64,000 nt of DNA from Pontederia crassipes (GCA_030549335.1 JAUKPH010000017.1:12361501-12425500), one strand, 5' to 3'; counted from the stretch's first letter, positions 21,471 through 32,880 are shown. The notes: generated from the letters alone by a model not told the origin. Numbers and translations: made by a program.

Positions 21471-23000
21471 TCATTCATATCCACAATGAAAACAAATAAT
21501 ATGTGATCTTGTGTAATCATGCGATGCTTTGACAAACAAAATTCTTTTGTCATTCTTCTTTTCGAAAGAGGTGAAATCAAGTCCCTTTTTATTTGAAAAT
21601 ATTATAGATCCGCTAAGCATGGCATCTAACATTTTACTTCCATTTGATAATTTTTCAAGTTCAACTTTCAATTTATTAATTTCTTTGTTCAAGCATGCAA
21701 TTTCTACAATTTGTCTTTTACATAATGATTTTAGTGTACTATTTTCCGTTTTCGATTCTTCAATTGAGAATTCTAAGATAAAGCTTTTTTCATTCAATAT
21801 ATCACACTTTTCACATGCTTTAACATTCTTATTTTTCTTTTGCAAATTTTCAAACTTTATTTTTATCTCATCGTATTTCTTTTTTAGGCATACATATTTA
21901 TTAATTAGACATCTAAACTCCTTATGCACATTGAAAGATTCACTATCACTAGAGTTAGAGGAGTTAGATGATACCTCATGACGGTTAGCCATTAGACATA
22001 TGTAGGCTTCCTCATCATCACTAAAGGAGGTGTTGGAGTCATTCTCTTCATCTTCGCTTTCATTCCAAGTGGCTTGGAGAGCATTTTTCTTCCTTCTTGA
22101 GCTTTCTCCATCTTTCTCATTTTTGATTAAATTTGAACATTCATTTTTGTAGTGTCCAATCTTTTTGCATTCAAAGCAAGTTATTTAACTTTTGTTTAAT
22201 GATCTTCTCTTGGAGTAGCCTTTCTTCTTAGCAAACCTGAAATATTTGTCAAGCTTCTTTGCATATAAATAAAGCTTCTTTTCATCAAGATCCTCATCGT
22301 CTTCACTTGTATCTTCCTCATCTTTGTTTGCTTTCAATACAAGTGTTTTTCTTTTTGGAGTATTTGATTCTTCATCCTCCTTGATCCCGATCTCATAGAT
22401 CAAGAATGAACCTATAAGATCATCAAAGTCCAACTTGTTTAAGTCATTTTCTTCAATCACCGTCCTCTTTGTATGCCATTTGGAGAAGAGAGACCTGAGA
22501 AACTTTTTCACTTTTTGGGGATTAGTCCTTGGCTCACCCAAAAAGGCTAAGCCATTTATAATATCATTGAAGCGAACAATCATCTCATTAATAGATTCAT
22601 TTTCAAACATTTTAAAAGAATCATATTGATGAATTAAAATATTTAATCTAGACTCATTAACTTTATTCGTTCCTTCATGAGTAATAATGAGTTTTTTTCC
22701 AAATATCATTAGCACTTTCACAACTAAAAATCCAATTAAACTCCCTTGGATTCAAAGCACAATAAAAAATATTTTTACCTTTCCAATCTAATTTTACTAA
22801 AATTCTTTCTCCTTCGATATATTCAAAAGGTTTTTTATTATTAAATCAAAACCATTTTGAATAATATCCCACATACCAATATCAATAGAATAAACATAGG
22901 CTTGCATCCTAATTTTCCAATATGCAAAATTTGATGCAGTAAAAAGTGGAGGACAATTAATAGATTGACCTTCGGAAAAACCGGAACTACTTGATGCCAT
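21471..23000 (-). pseudogene. Copia gag
   Basis: The ATG at 23000 begins MASSSSGFSEGQSINCPP and LFTASNFAYWKIRMQAYV, the usual gag start of plant copia elements. After a frameshift near 22790 the gag core continues (FENESINEMIVRFNDIINGL, WHTKRTVIEENDLNKL; 22185-22721). A CX2CX4HX4C knuckle (CFECKKIGHYKNEC) lies at about 22130-22180 in another frame. A third part (21471-21992) is lysine/glutamate-rich and coiled-coil-like and ends in a CFHCG half-knuckle. Gag would form the particle and bind RNA. Confidence 0.85.
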
Positions 23001-23041
23001 AGTTCTAAATATATTTTTAAATCTTAAAGTTAGAGCAACTT

Positions 23042-23054
23042 GGCTCTGATACCA
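23042..23054 (-). other. Primer-binding site of the copia element (tRNA-iMet type)
   Basis: The minus strand reads TGGTATCAGAGCC two bases after the 5' LTR end, complementary to the 3' end of plant initiator-methionine tRNA. Confidence 0.9.
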
Positions 23055-23056
23055 AT

Positions 23057-24023
23057 TGTATGATCAAAGACACCAAGATGGTGGGGGGTGGGTGAATTGG
23101 TGTATTAAAAAATCTTCTCAAAATTCACTTTCGAAAAGAACGATAAAAAGGCCGATCACAAGTAAATAAATATAAAGAGAAAGATAACGATCAAACTTAG
23201 TGAGACACAATATGATGACGAAGTTCGGCCACAACTCTTTGGCCTATGTTCTCGCTTCGACTTCTCGGCCTCGAGACCGTCGGAAATTCACTATCTTTCT
23301 CTTTTCTTGTAAGGAGAGAATAACCTCTTTTACACAATCAAGCATTCTTCTTCGCTCAAGAGGTATACAAGGAGCTCTTAATCTCACTAGATCAGAAAAT
23401 AAATTTTCCCTCTAACTCTTTTCTTTCACAAATTTTCTCTCGCTTAAGGCTAAGAAAAGAAAAGGGAAGAAACTTGCACTTTTATGTTCAAAAACTTGAG
23501 AGGAGCTATAGAATGCTTTCTCTTGCTTGGATGCTTTTTTCTTCATGCCTTAGCACTCCTTTTATAGGCTCCAGGAGGTGAAAATTCGTTCAAAAATCTT
23601 TCCATAATTTTCTCTTCAAAAATTCTAACTGTTATTGTTCATTTGACCGAGAGGCCGGTCGACCGCTGGGACAGACCGGTCGATCGGTCTATGTGATCGT
23701 TGCTGCTTTTTCAGCCTTTTGAAATCGTCCGGTCGACCGGTCCTTCAACCGATGCATCGTCCGAAAATGTCTCGACGTCGACCAGTATAATTGCTGTCGA
23801 CCGGTATAGTCTCGACGTCGACCGGTATAATCTCGGCTTTTCTTCTGCTTCTGATGAGTCGACCGGTCGTGTCTGAAAATTTTTTTCTTGCAGTTTTAAA
23901 TTGTCGATTTCTTCTGCGAATATGGTCATATTAATCCTACACCTGCATTATCATCACTTGAGCATAGATTAATAACTTTTATGTTCATTTTAAGTTGTTA
24001 TCATCAAAACATAGGATTCAACA
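23057..24023 (-). repeat. 5' LTR of the copia element
   Basis: Plus strand TGTATGATC to ATTCAACA. It pairs with 14539-15551. The next five bases are CTTTG, matching the left target duplication. Confidence 0.9.
23643..23870. repeat. Palindrome cluster (GGTCGACCGG) in copia 5' LTR
   Basis: Counterpart of 15139-15401, with fewer intact copies. Confidence 0.85.
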
Positions 24024-24187
24024 CTTTGGATAGCATTTATAACATAAATATCAACATAATCACCCAATTTTCGACTACAGTCCTTACCCGTTGCAATACC
24101 ATGAGGACCCAAATCAATTTCTGAATTACTGGGTCGTAGTATTCTGCATATATGATCACCAGGGATACTTCCTCTACAATGGAAGTT
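24024..24187 (-). pseudogene. Captured host-like exon, 5' half
   Basis: Opens after an acceptor-like TTCCATTGTAG and reads GSIPGDHICRILRPSNSEID, LGPHGIATGKDCSRKLGDYV and DIYVINAIQ without a stop up to the copia target duplication. It continues in frame at 14538 on the other side. Not recognised. The conserved-looking mix of G, P, D and C residues suggests a real structured host protein. Confidence 0.55.
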
Positions 24188-24374
24188 ATCTCAAGTACAC
24201 AAATAAATTCAAATTACATATTCCTGCATTCAGATGTTCAAAATGGAAACTATCATTAAAAAACTAATAAAAACACTACTAATAAAACTATATAATAAAA
24301 TGACACTTGAATGTGATTTATATAAAGTGTACTGAATGGAAAGGGACATAAGCATCAAGTAGACAATGACTTCT

Positions 24375-24480
24375 TACCACCAACAGGTAAAATAATTTTG
24401 GCCAAAATAGCTTGTGAAGCTGATTTGTTGATGATTTTGAGGACACTTTCTTGTGAGAGATCACTATAGTTCAGGTTCCT
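24375..24480 (-). pseudogene. Possible further captured exon
   Basis: Reads NLNYSDLSQESVLKIINKSA, then SQAILAKIILPVGGK with no stop. It lies upstream of the previous exon on the same strand. Boundaries are uncertain. Confidence 0.35.
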
Positions 24481-24806
24481 AGTTCAAATCTATGTTCATG
24501 TCCTTTATGGTAGATATTATGCTTAGGCTATCATCTTCATGTGACCAACTGCAACCTAAATTGCATCACAGTAATCATCACCTAACTAACTGTAAATTTA
24601 ATGTGATTTATATTACTCAAAGGCAATAAAGAGGAGGGTACTAACTTGCTGCAGGAAAAATCATCAGTGCACAGTGCACAAGAACTTCCTTGGATAATCC
24701 ATTCAAAAGACCCACACATCAACAACAAAAAGAAGAAGGAAAGTATATGTGAAGGAAAGGAAAAAAAATAAACATGTAGGCAGAGCATGATTTGCTTGCT
24801 TCTTAC

Positions 24807-24941
24807 CTGCATAAAGCTTAATGCTGCTGCACCAAAAGATGCTTGGCCCATCCACATGAAGAACACTATGGCAACAGTTCTTTTTTTTTCCGTAATCTCT
24901 CCCATCATAGAAAGCTCATGCCAAGATCTAATTGATGCCAC
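24807..24941 (-). pseudogene. Captured host-like exon with hydrophobic segment
   Basis: Reads ASIRSWHELSMMGEITEKKR, then TVAIVFFMWMGQASFGAAAL and SFMQ, and stops exactly at a good donor (CAG/GTAAG at 24807/24806). The hydrophobic stretch would be a membrane helix. The family is not recognised. Confidence 0.5.
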
Positions 24942-25167
24942 TAAGTACAGGTTACATGGACCTGGAGACGCTATGGAATGCTATAACTTGGACTATCATG
25001 TTGACCATGTCTCAGACAAAGAACCGAGTCATGTCAGCGGAAGAATAATAAAATAAAGGAAGATAATATAAAATTGCGGAAGTCTAAGAAAGGTTTACAT
25101 CATCTCTAAGGAATATAGTAATAAAGTTCTACATCATGAATCTATAAATGCGGAAGTATAATAAGCA

Positions 25168-25655
25168 ATCACACATTTCATTTGAAAGGATAACAAAAAG
25201 AAAGGGCGGGCATGGGAACCTTCTTAAATTGGAAATCCATTTATCCTCATTACTTATTGTCCAAGAATAAGTAAACCAACAATTCACCTAATATTCCTCT
25301 CAAGATAAAATTCACCTAATATTCAAAATCATATCTTCTGAAGGATAACTGTGTGTTATTTTTAAATAAAACTAATAGAAAATTTACCTGATATAATAAT
25401 CAAACGCACATTTCATCTGAAAGGATAACAAAGAGAAAGGGCAGGCATGGGAACCCTCTTAAGTTGGAAATTCATTTATCCTCCTTACTGCTGGAAGAAA
25501 GTCAAGTCACCACATGCAATACTTCTATTTTCCAGGAACAAGTAACCAATCTCACCTAATATTCCTCTCAAAACAAAATTCACTTAGTATTCAAAATTAT
25601 ATCTTCTGAAAGATAACTGTGTTCTATTTTTAAATAAAACTAAAAGAAAATGCAC
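25168..25655. repeat. Direct tandem duplication inside the CACTA element
   Basis: About 25168-25384 is repeated at about 25402-25655 (shared words TCTGAAAGGATAAC, GGCATGGGAACC, CACCTAATATTCCTCTCA). The second copy has an insertion of around 40 bases. Non-coding, intron-like sequence. Confidence 0.8.
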
Positions 25656-26374
25656 AAAACTATAGCTATGTTCGCCAGAACATAAAATAATTCATCAATA
25701 AATGGGTCTAAATAAATATGATATAAAATATTAGAAAACACCATGATCACCGGATGAGCTGCTATAGATAGCAGAACGAGCTCAAATAAGTGAAGTTTCA
25801 TGGCAAATTAGCCGACAAAATTAGTGTTACTTTTAGGAGTAGAATCCAGGTAGGTGATCATTTCAGGAAAGCTTGAACTAATAGAAGGGAAAAACATAGC
25901 TCTTGTAAGGGAAGAGATTGATTACATTATGATTCAGTTAATTACATAGTGGACCTTCCATCATGTCAAGGTCTAGCATGCAATTGTTCCTTACGAGTTA
26001 TAAATCAGATTTTGTATGAAAAACTGACCACTAGCAGAAGCCTGCATGCCGGCATCACCGAAGACATTTCCATACTGATCATTATGTGCATGTTTCAGGT
26101 AGAACATACTACCTCGTAGTTGAAAGAAGAACAAGACCAGTTGAACAAATATATAAATTCATTAACAAGTAGCAGATATTTCCCAATTACATTCTTAGAG
26201 GTCCATTAACAAACACTTTGTCTGCGTATGTAGCAGATAAACATGCAGGCAGAAGCCACAGAACGATGAGTCAGCCCTCCCTATCCTCAACACCTACCAT
26301 GGTTATAAAAAGAATCAGCAAAATGCACCGAAAAGTCGATCCTTTAATCTTTCAGAGCGCATCACACAACTCAC

Positions 26375-26609
26375 CTGCAGGCTTACTAACGTTGTTATTG
26401 TAGTTGCAGGAACAAGAAAACTTGAGCTCCACATGCGCAGTTCGAATCGTGCCTCCGACGTTCCTCGAATTCCCAAATCTCTCCGTCTGAGGCCTCCGCT
26501 CGTTCGTCAGTCCACCGGAGAGCCTCAGAAACCCATCATTTCTACTCCTCCCGACCGCCTTCTCCATGCCGATCCAAGAGCAAGATTGCAAGCTCAAAGT
26601 CGTCTCCAT
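26375..26609 (-). pseudogene. First exon of the captured host-like gene
   Basis: ATG at 26609, then METTLSLQSCSWIGMEKAVG and RSRNDGFLRLSGGL, ending VSKPA at a consensus donor (GCAG/GTGAGT at 26375). A GC-rich start exon with a Ser/Arg-rich, acid-poor N-terminus could be an organelle transit peptide, though this is only a compositional hint. It lies just inside the right subterminal repeats, so the captured gene would be transcribed from the CACTA end inward. Confidence 0.5.
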
Positions 26610-26889
26610 AAAAAACAAGCCGATTCGGTGGAGCAAAAAAAAACTTGTCTCGATTTCCCTCTCCGCTACAACCTACAAGGTACCAAAGGATCGAGACGCA
26701 GACGAAGAGAGCAAATCAGGCATAAGCCATCGCCGATACGCTGCTCCTTCGGCGTAAGGTAGAGTGTCGCGCTCGAGACAAATGGTTTCGCCGAAGACGC
26801 GCAGGTGAAGCAGTCGAGAGCAGCACCGGCGAACGGTGGTGTGGCGGTGTGGGAGTTAGAGCAGAATGAAATGAGGTGCCTGAAATGAG

Positions 26890-27184
26890 TTTAAAAAAAT
26901 CAGATTTTTTTGGGACCACTTAAATCAGTCCCTACTATTTATTTTTTCGAATCAAGATTGTGATTGGTCCCTAAAATCATTATGTATGAAAATTTATTAG
27001 ACACCAATTTTTAATTGATTCCTAGAACATTTGTATTAGGCACAAATTGAACTTTTGTCTCTAAAACTAGAAAGAATTTGGGTCCAATTTTTCATTGGTT
27101 ACAAATAAATATTTTTGAGAACTTAATTATGTTTGGTCCCTATAGTGTAATCCTTAAATGTTAATTGTTAATTTTGTTGTAGTG
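26890..27184. repeat. Right subterminal region and terminus of the CACTA element
   Basis: Repeated GGTCCCTA-type words at 26948, 26970 and 27135 and relaxed copies between, ending in ATTTTGTTGTAGTG, the reverse complement of the left terminus. Confidence 0.8.
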
Positions 27185-27285
27185 CCGGTAGGCACGATCG
27201 TCAGTGCTCTTGTGGGTGCAAATGACGTGAGCGGGTACTTGACGCGGGAACGATCACAAGCTGCTGTTGGATAGGAGCCCATGGA
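27185..27285 (-). pseudogene. 3-ketoacyl-CoA synthase fragment, upstream part
   Basis: Begins with the target duplication CCG (27185-27187) and reads, right to left, LLSNSS, then RVKYPL, and after a frameshift THKSTDDRAYRC. These match the KCS block before the catalytic-His region. With one CCG and the CACTA element removed, it joins 12783-13202 in frame. Similarity stops at a (GA)n microsatellite at 27283-27301. The KCS copy was thus a short fragment at both ends. Confidence 0.78.
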
Positions 27286-27331
27286 GAGAGAGAGAGAGAG
27301 TTTTCAATTTTTTGAGACTCGAGAAACATTT

Positions 27332-29605
27332 TGTAACGCCTCGAGATCCACGTAACTATCACGTGCTCAGAGTCGTCCCGAAGACGTTACACAATTTAAA
27401 TAATTTTTACAAAAATATAAACCATAAAATGCGAAATTTATAATATCAATATCTAAAAATCTCTAGTCACAAGGAGTTGAAAATGTCCATGACTCCATCG
27501 TACTAAATATGCGGAAAATAAAAGCTAATCCAATAATTTAGTAGGACTAACTCTTACATTATGTGCAACATCTCTATCACTGAACCTGACCATCTGCATC
27601 ACCATCTTCTATCATCTCACCTGCATGAATCCAGATGCAGGGGAAAACTCATGAGTATAAAAATACTCAGTACATAGGGTCTAACCATAATAATAAATAA
27701 TAGATCAATAGTGCTAAAAAATCAACAATAAATAAGGAACAATCACCAATAGAGCACATGATAGGACAATATAAGAACAGCTCAATAACAATATACCAAT
27801 AAGACTATGAATCAATAAAGGGGATCAGGTAAGAGGTCAATGGACCAATCAATATCAATTATCAACTATGAGCTATGCCTGATCACTATGGCACCTATCC
27901 AATTTAATAATTTTTATTATCAATATCTAAGGTCATTGGCCAATACTAATTTCTATTCAATTCAATAGGCAAAGGCAAAGCCACTCAATGCCGAAATCTG
28001 AATGATCAAGGTTCAATTCAATTCAATTCAATTTTAATTCAATAATGAGCGCTCAATTAAGGAAAACTTCATATCTCTTTCATATAGATCAATGGGAGAT
28101 CAAACTACGGTAAGCCGCCCTCCAATAATAGCGCTAACAATAGCCTCATGATGGCGCGGGACCATGGCCATCACAGGACAGCCAAAACTTTTCTAAAGGA
28201 TGACGTCTCAAACTTCTAAGTATACTATCTGCCCCATATAATACGATAACAATAATGGCCCAGGGGGCTTAGAAACAATCGGAGAATGTGGATACCCAGG
28301 AATTTTCATCTTTTATATTGTTTAACCTAAAGACTTATCTTTAATAATTTACTTTAGGTTAGATAATGATCAAATCAGGGGAACTACTGAATATCAATAT
28401 CATAATGGATAACAGGATCTGATAGGGTAACAATAAAGATAATCTCAAATCAAATCTAAAAGATATGATGAGGTTAGATCTGTTTGTGATATAATCAGGA
28501 ATGATCATGAACAATAAACTACGATAACTATTTAATTTTCTATAACAGTTTACCCAAAATTATGATTTCTGTCCCTAAAACTCGGCCCGTGTCGGGTGAA
28601 ACTCGGGCCATGTTCGAGAACGATCAATATTACTTCGGCCAGGACAAACTCGGACCGAGTGTATAGTGAACCCGAGTCTGGTCGGCCGGCTCACGTTTAA
28701 TCGAATCGCGTTGCAATCCCAAATTGAGCCGAAGCTAGAACTCGGGCCGGGCCAATAGGAATCCGGGCCGGGTTGGACAACCCGATCCGATTCCGAATCT
28801 AATTCGGTCTGGATTCAACCAAATCCGGGTCGGGCACAGCAGAACCCGGGCCGAGTTCTGCCGCCAACGGAGAAGTGCGTTCCGACGCGACTTTTCAACC
28901 ATCATAACTATGCCATACGATGCATAAACTATGCATATGATATCTCAATGGAATTCTGGTACAAAGGAGAAGAGATTAGGGTTTCATGTCGTGAAAAACC
29001 GACGACATAGGGATTCCCCCTACATACCTAAAGTTAATTGAAAAATCAATTGGATTCCCTTATCTGAAAATCTGTACGAATGTCAAATTTTGGTCGGCGA
29101 TTGCTCTCTGTCCTCGCTTCGAAACTCGCGGCCATCACCTGGAACTTCTTCTCTTATGTGCAGACTTCGAAATCAGTCATCACACGTTCTCAGGAGTGCC
29201 TCGGATCGTGTGCAAATGAGAGGAAAAGAGATATTGTGGGCAGAATTCTGTTTGTAGAAAAGAGATTTACAGCCACCTTTTAATGCCTATTTATAGATGC
29301 AGATTTGAGATATCAATTCTATTAGGCCTTGGACTCTTTTAGAATCAATATTGATCATCTATCAATGACTAATCATTCCTTAATTATTAAAATTTATTTA
29401 AATTCGAATTTACCTTTTAAATCCATATTTATCTTCATAATAATTCTATCTTTATTCAAATTCTATCATCTTTCTCCATCTTACCTCGCAATTCCCATCA
29501 ATTTTGGAATTATTTAATTTCTGAATATTAACATTAAAATTTTCGAATTTATTAAATAAAAATAAATATTCTTTATCTATTTTTTTAAATATCCGGATCG
29601 TTAAA
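27332..29605 (-). repeat. Probable solo Ty3/gypsy LTR
   Basis: Starts TGTAACGCCTCGAG on the plus strand, like the LTRs at 35259 and 43431, and ends ATCCGGATCGTTAAA, a likely decayed form of ...GTTACA. Five-base flanks are CATTT (27327-27331) and TATTT (29606-29610), a one-mismatch target duplication. Inside it resembles other gypsy LTRs in layout, but there is no pol on either side. Its centre (28578-28862) has a GC-rich palindrome cluster of a different type (CTCGGGCCGAG). Confidence 0.6.
28578..28862. repeat. GC-rich cluster of CTCGG(N)CCGAG-type words in the solo LTR
   Basis: Repeated ACTCGGACCGAGT, CTCGGGCCGGG and CCCGGGCCGAG words in an AT-rich surround. It occupies the middle of the LTR, as the GGTCGACC cluster does in the other gypsy LTRs. 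Confidence 0.65.
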
Positions 29606-29610
29606 TATTT

Positions 29611-30215
29611 GGTTTCCAATAGAAGTTAGCGCATGTCGTCCATTTTGCCTGTCTGCACTCGAGTTGTCCTGGTAGGAAGGGAAGGGGAATGGAGTTGAGT
29701 TGGAAAGTCAGCTGGTTGGTGGCGGTGAGGGAAGGCACATCGCACGATTCTCTCACGTTCATGTGGCACTTTTATAAAATTGACGATTCTTGCATATTAT
29801 TAGGTGCTAAAATATAGTCATTAACTATTAGATGAGGTTGTTTCATATTCCTAAAAAAAATTAATATAATTACTAATTGTAACTGAACATTTAGTTGTAA
29901 CCCAACATTGATATCGGTTGTTTAAACAAAGTAAAATAATTCTTTCATATGTATAATTCTTCTGAAAAGATCATTTTTTTCCTATTTCTTCCATATGTAT
30001 AATTACTTTTTCTCTCATTAATTTTGCCAGCTGCATCATACATAATTGTTTTGATATGCTGGAATATCAGATAGTGCAAGTTTGATCAATTATCATAATT
30101 GATTACGTTGTAATTATTAATTGAATCAATGTTTAACTTTTGGAGACGTGGATTTAAGAAATCCCTTAAAACTCCCCTTTTAATATAATATAATATAATA
30201 CAAACGTCATATGGG
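29611..30215. other. Intergenic, no gene recognised
   Basis: A short GC-rich start, then AT-rich sequence with stops in all frames. A (TAATA)n run lies near 30180-30200. Confidence 0.6.
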
Positions 30216-30851
30216 AGTTTCCATGGGTGCACGTGAACCAATTAATTTTTCGATCGACGATTTGGACATTTTTCTTAACAGAACTAGTAACTATCATATA
30301 ATAACTTTATTAATATCCATAGCAAATTGTTGCTATTACCTTTAGTATCTAATTATTCCTTTGAAAAAAATTGTTGTAATCAAATTTAGTGATCAACTTT
30401 AATATTACATTTTCATTCCAACCTCAGTTACCAAATATTATTATTTGTTTTATAGTAGAGACTTCCATTTTCCCTAAATAATTATTTTTTAAAAATATAT
30501 ATTATAAGAAAATTTCGCATCACATTTGATATTAATTATTCATAGAGAAGGAAACTTTGTTATGTGCGAAACCACTTCAACAATGACGATTCATTCAACC
30601 ACTTTTAAGATTTGATTGCCCCCTCCCATAAGGTTATTGCCAAACAATTAGAGAGCCATAAAAAATAAATAATCAGAAAATTTGTGATTGGGAGTAAACA
30701 GTTTAACAAAAACAAAAACGAATAAAACGCATCTGCCGAATTTTTTTTAAAAAAAAATTGTATGAAACAATGTCACCTTCCTTTGCTTGATAAAATAAAA
30801 TATTATTGGAGGTCATACATGTGATGATTAAAATCATAAAAGAAATTAAGG

Positions 30852-31280
30852 TTACCACGAATACAACCACTGGTACTGTTGCTGCACTTCATTGAAGAAA
30901 AAGGCTCCATTTCTCCGGATACTCCACCAGCACTTTTTTGCACAGTTGCTATCAAATGTGTCTGCAACATAAACATTGAAGCTCGTCGAGATGTTCCGCC
31001 AGTCCATGTGGCACCAAAACAATGTGTTGCTGGTGAAGAAGTTGGACCTGAACTTCCAGCCGAACGACTCGTGGGACTTCAAGACGTGTACGCCGATGTC
31101 GTCGTTTTTGGACCTGCAATGCATGGACAGTGGGACTACTGTGTCATTTAGATCGTTAAAAATCCTCAGATGCTTGGTACTCAAGAAAGTGATAAAACGT
31201 CCCTCGATCGATGTAACATGGCATGAAAATATGACAAGTGATGTAAAAAGAAGGATAAGGGAAATGTTGCTAAAAGCCAT
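30852..31280 (-). CDS. S-protein homologue (plant self-incompatibility protein S1 family), intact
   Basis: 142 residues from the ATG at 31280, a usual length for this secreted family. Residues 1-24 form a signal peptide (MAFSNISLILLFTSLVIFSC). The mature part has the four expected cysteines (C55, C90, C113, C117) and the family blocks SFGWKFRSNFF, LFWCHMDW and CAKKCWWSIRRNG. N96 (NIS) and N45 (NDT) are possible glycosylation sites. The start is chosen because the signal peptide begins there, and all three copies share this ATG and a TATA-containing upstream. In poppy the S1 protein is the stigma self-incompatibility determinant; most homologues elsewhere have no known role. Single exon, as usual. 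Confidence 0.88.
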   Translation of the reverse strand: MAFSNISLILLFTSLVIFSCHVTSIEGRFITFLSTKHLRIFNDLNDTVVPLSMHCRSKNDDIGVHVLKSHESFGWKFRSNFFTSNTLFWCHMDWRNISTSFNVYVADTFDSNCAKKCWWSIRRNGAFFFNEVQQQYQWLYSW

Positions 31281-31321
31281 TTCGATCTCTCCTCGTAATA
31301 TAAAAAAGAAATAGTCATGCA

Positions 31322-31332
31322 CTATATATAGA

Positions 31333-31363
<31 letters not shown>

Positions 31364-31364
31364 A
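31322..31364 (-). promoter_or_regulatory. TATA-rich promoter of SPH copy A
   Basis: The minus strand has TATATATAGTGCATGACTATTTC 30-50 bases before the ATG. A similar TATATA...GTGCATAACTA stretch is conserved upstream of copies B and C, so it is probably the core promoter. It merges into an (AT)n microsatellite (31338-31364). Confidence 0.5.
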
Positions 31365-31904
31365 TATGCTAACAAACTAAATCAATAGCTTGGATTTAGA
31401 GACCACTTTAAATCCATTATTTATTTTATTTATGCTTATTAGTTAAATTATTATGCAGTGCCTTTTATTTATTTACATGTAACCATTAATAAATCTCATA
31501 TTTGTTAATCAAATGAGTATTGCTATATCCTCCTAAAAATCTTACTAAGAAGACACAATGGCATGCATTTTAAATTCATCAACTTTTTTGGATATTTTAA
31601 TTGTGTGAGTGTAGGACGATTTAGTATTTTTGCTCCCATAATAGTTGTCCCTCTTTCCAACGAAATGTATGATTTGTTTTGTTTAGTTAGGTGAGTATAG
31701 TAGCACCCAAATCACAATTTTACATGCATGTCGTTGAAATTGTTGTGGTATATATGGGCGGACGAGTTGGTTAGGGTTATGATCAATGGTTGCTTTTTTA
31801 GTGGGTTTAATTTTCAAATAGAACTCATTGCAGTGAGCAATGTGGTCGGCCAAAATATATTTTCTTTTTAGTGATTATTACCACCAAAGGCGGAGGGTGG
31901 TATT

Positions 31905-32880
31905 GTATTGATTTAAACACTCTTCCATTTGATCCTGGAGATAGAAAAAATATTTCAAATTGTCACCCTAATGATCGAGATGAAATTCGAAGAATGTACT
32001 TATTAAGGGGGCAATTCTAACTTCAAAATTATGATTTTTCACAAATATAAATGAGAGGTAAATGACGTCGATGCAATTCTAATTAGTTTACACAATATTC
32101 TAATTGGTTAGAACATAGTATTACAAAAGATGTAGTTTTTGTTGCTTATGTTGTTATTTATTTAAAACTGATATTTCAAGTCAAAGTAGAGGAGATGCAT
32201 TTGTCACCTAGGGTTATAGATGATGGAACAAAAAAAAAGAGATTTGGTATTCATGTGGGAGTTGGTAGTACTCATAATCTAGTTGTTCATAAATGTGAAG
32301 ATTTGATGTAACAAAATCAATCTATTCATGTAGCTCTTAACAAACAATCAATTCAAATGCAAAGTAAGAACACAATTCGTTTGCATGCTTCATTAGATTG
32401 CATTAAGATTTCTCCTACATTAGGGATTATCATTTCGTGGTCACGATGAATCTGAAAATTTTAAAATAAGGAAAATTTTCAAGAGTTTTTACAATGAAGG
32501 CATTGCTAAAGTTGTATTGAAAGATGCTTCAAAAAATCAATGGATGATATCATATGTTATTCAAAAGGATCTCGTGAATTTTGCTATGCAAGAAACAACA
32601 AAAGCTATACTTGAAGATGATTTATTTGAAATTTTTATTTGAAGACAATATATCTAAAAAAGAACAAATGAAACTTGCTCATGATAAACAAGGTATGATT
32701 AAACAAGGTATGATAAACAAATGACACTTGCTCAAGTAACATGCGAGGTGAGTTTAATAGTGGCTTTAAGAATAGGTGAATTGTAGAGTGGTTGAGGATT
32801 AAATCAAGAAATTAGTCTTAAAAACATGATGATACAATATAGGGTACACATTATGGTACATTAATAAATTTGAATATTTA
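31905..32880 (+). pseudogene. hAT-like (ZMYM1/DUF4371-type) transposase-derived pseudogene, copy A
   Basis: Plus-strand reading LPFDPGDRKNISNCHPNDRD and EIRRMYLL is the conserved start of the plant 'zinc finger MYM-type 1-like' family, derived from hAT transposases. Further pieces (VVHKCEDLM, ALRIGELxSGRGLNQEISLK) follow in order, with many stops, frameshifts and a large internal deletion near 32740. Non-functional. Confidence 0.72.

Larger units (their letters stand above)
14539..24023 (-). mobile_element. Ty1/copia LTR retrotransposon with an extra env-position ORF
   Basis: Full-length element bounded by LTRs 14539-15551 and 23057-24023, with target duplication CTTTG and a minus-strand primer site and polypurine tract. 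The order in the direction of transcription is gag, protease, integrase, RT, RNase H, then an extra ORF: integrase before RT defines copia. An env-position ORF downstream of RNase H is typical of the SIRE/Maximus-like group, though assigning the clade needs a tree. Point stops and frameshifts in gag, pol and the extra ORF, plus clearly diverged LTRs (1013 versus 967 bp), show an old, dead copy. Confidence 0.92.
13203..27184. mobile_element. CACTA (En/Spm-type) DNA transposon, 14 kb, carrying a nested copia element
   Basis: Terminal inverted repeat CACTACAACAAAAT at 13203-13216 and its reverse complement ending at 27184. The 3-bp target duplication is CCG. Both subterminal regions (13203-13560 and 26890-27184) hold scattered GGTCCCTAA/TTGGTTCC words in both orientations, as expected for CACTA transposase binding sites. 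Removing the nested copia element leaves about 4.5 kb. I found no CACTA transposase domain; instead there are exon-like pieces that read as ordinary host protein. It is best seen as a non-autonomous gene-carrying (Pack-type) CACTA. Confidence 0.88.

Noticed and set aside
23042..23054. Short match to initiator-methionine tRNA
   Set aside because: Only the 3' end is complementary and it adjoins an LTR; it is a primer-binding site, not a tRNA gene. No complete tRNA cloverleaf was recognised in the window.
24582..24941. 119-codon continuous minus frame as one protein
   Set aside because: Only the part above 24807 looks coding. Below it a consensus splice donor is followed by AT-rich intron-like sequence.
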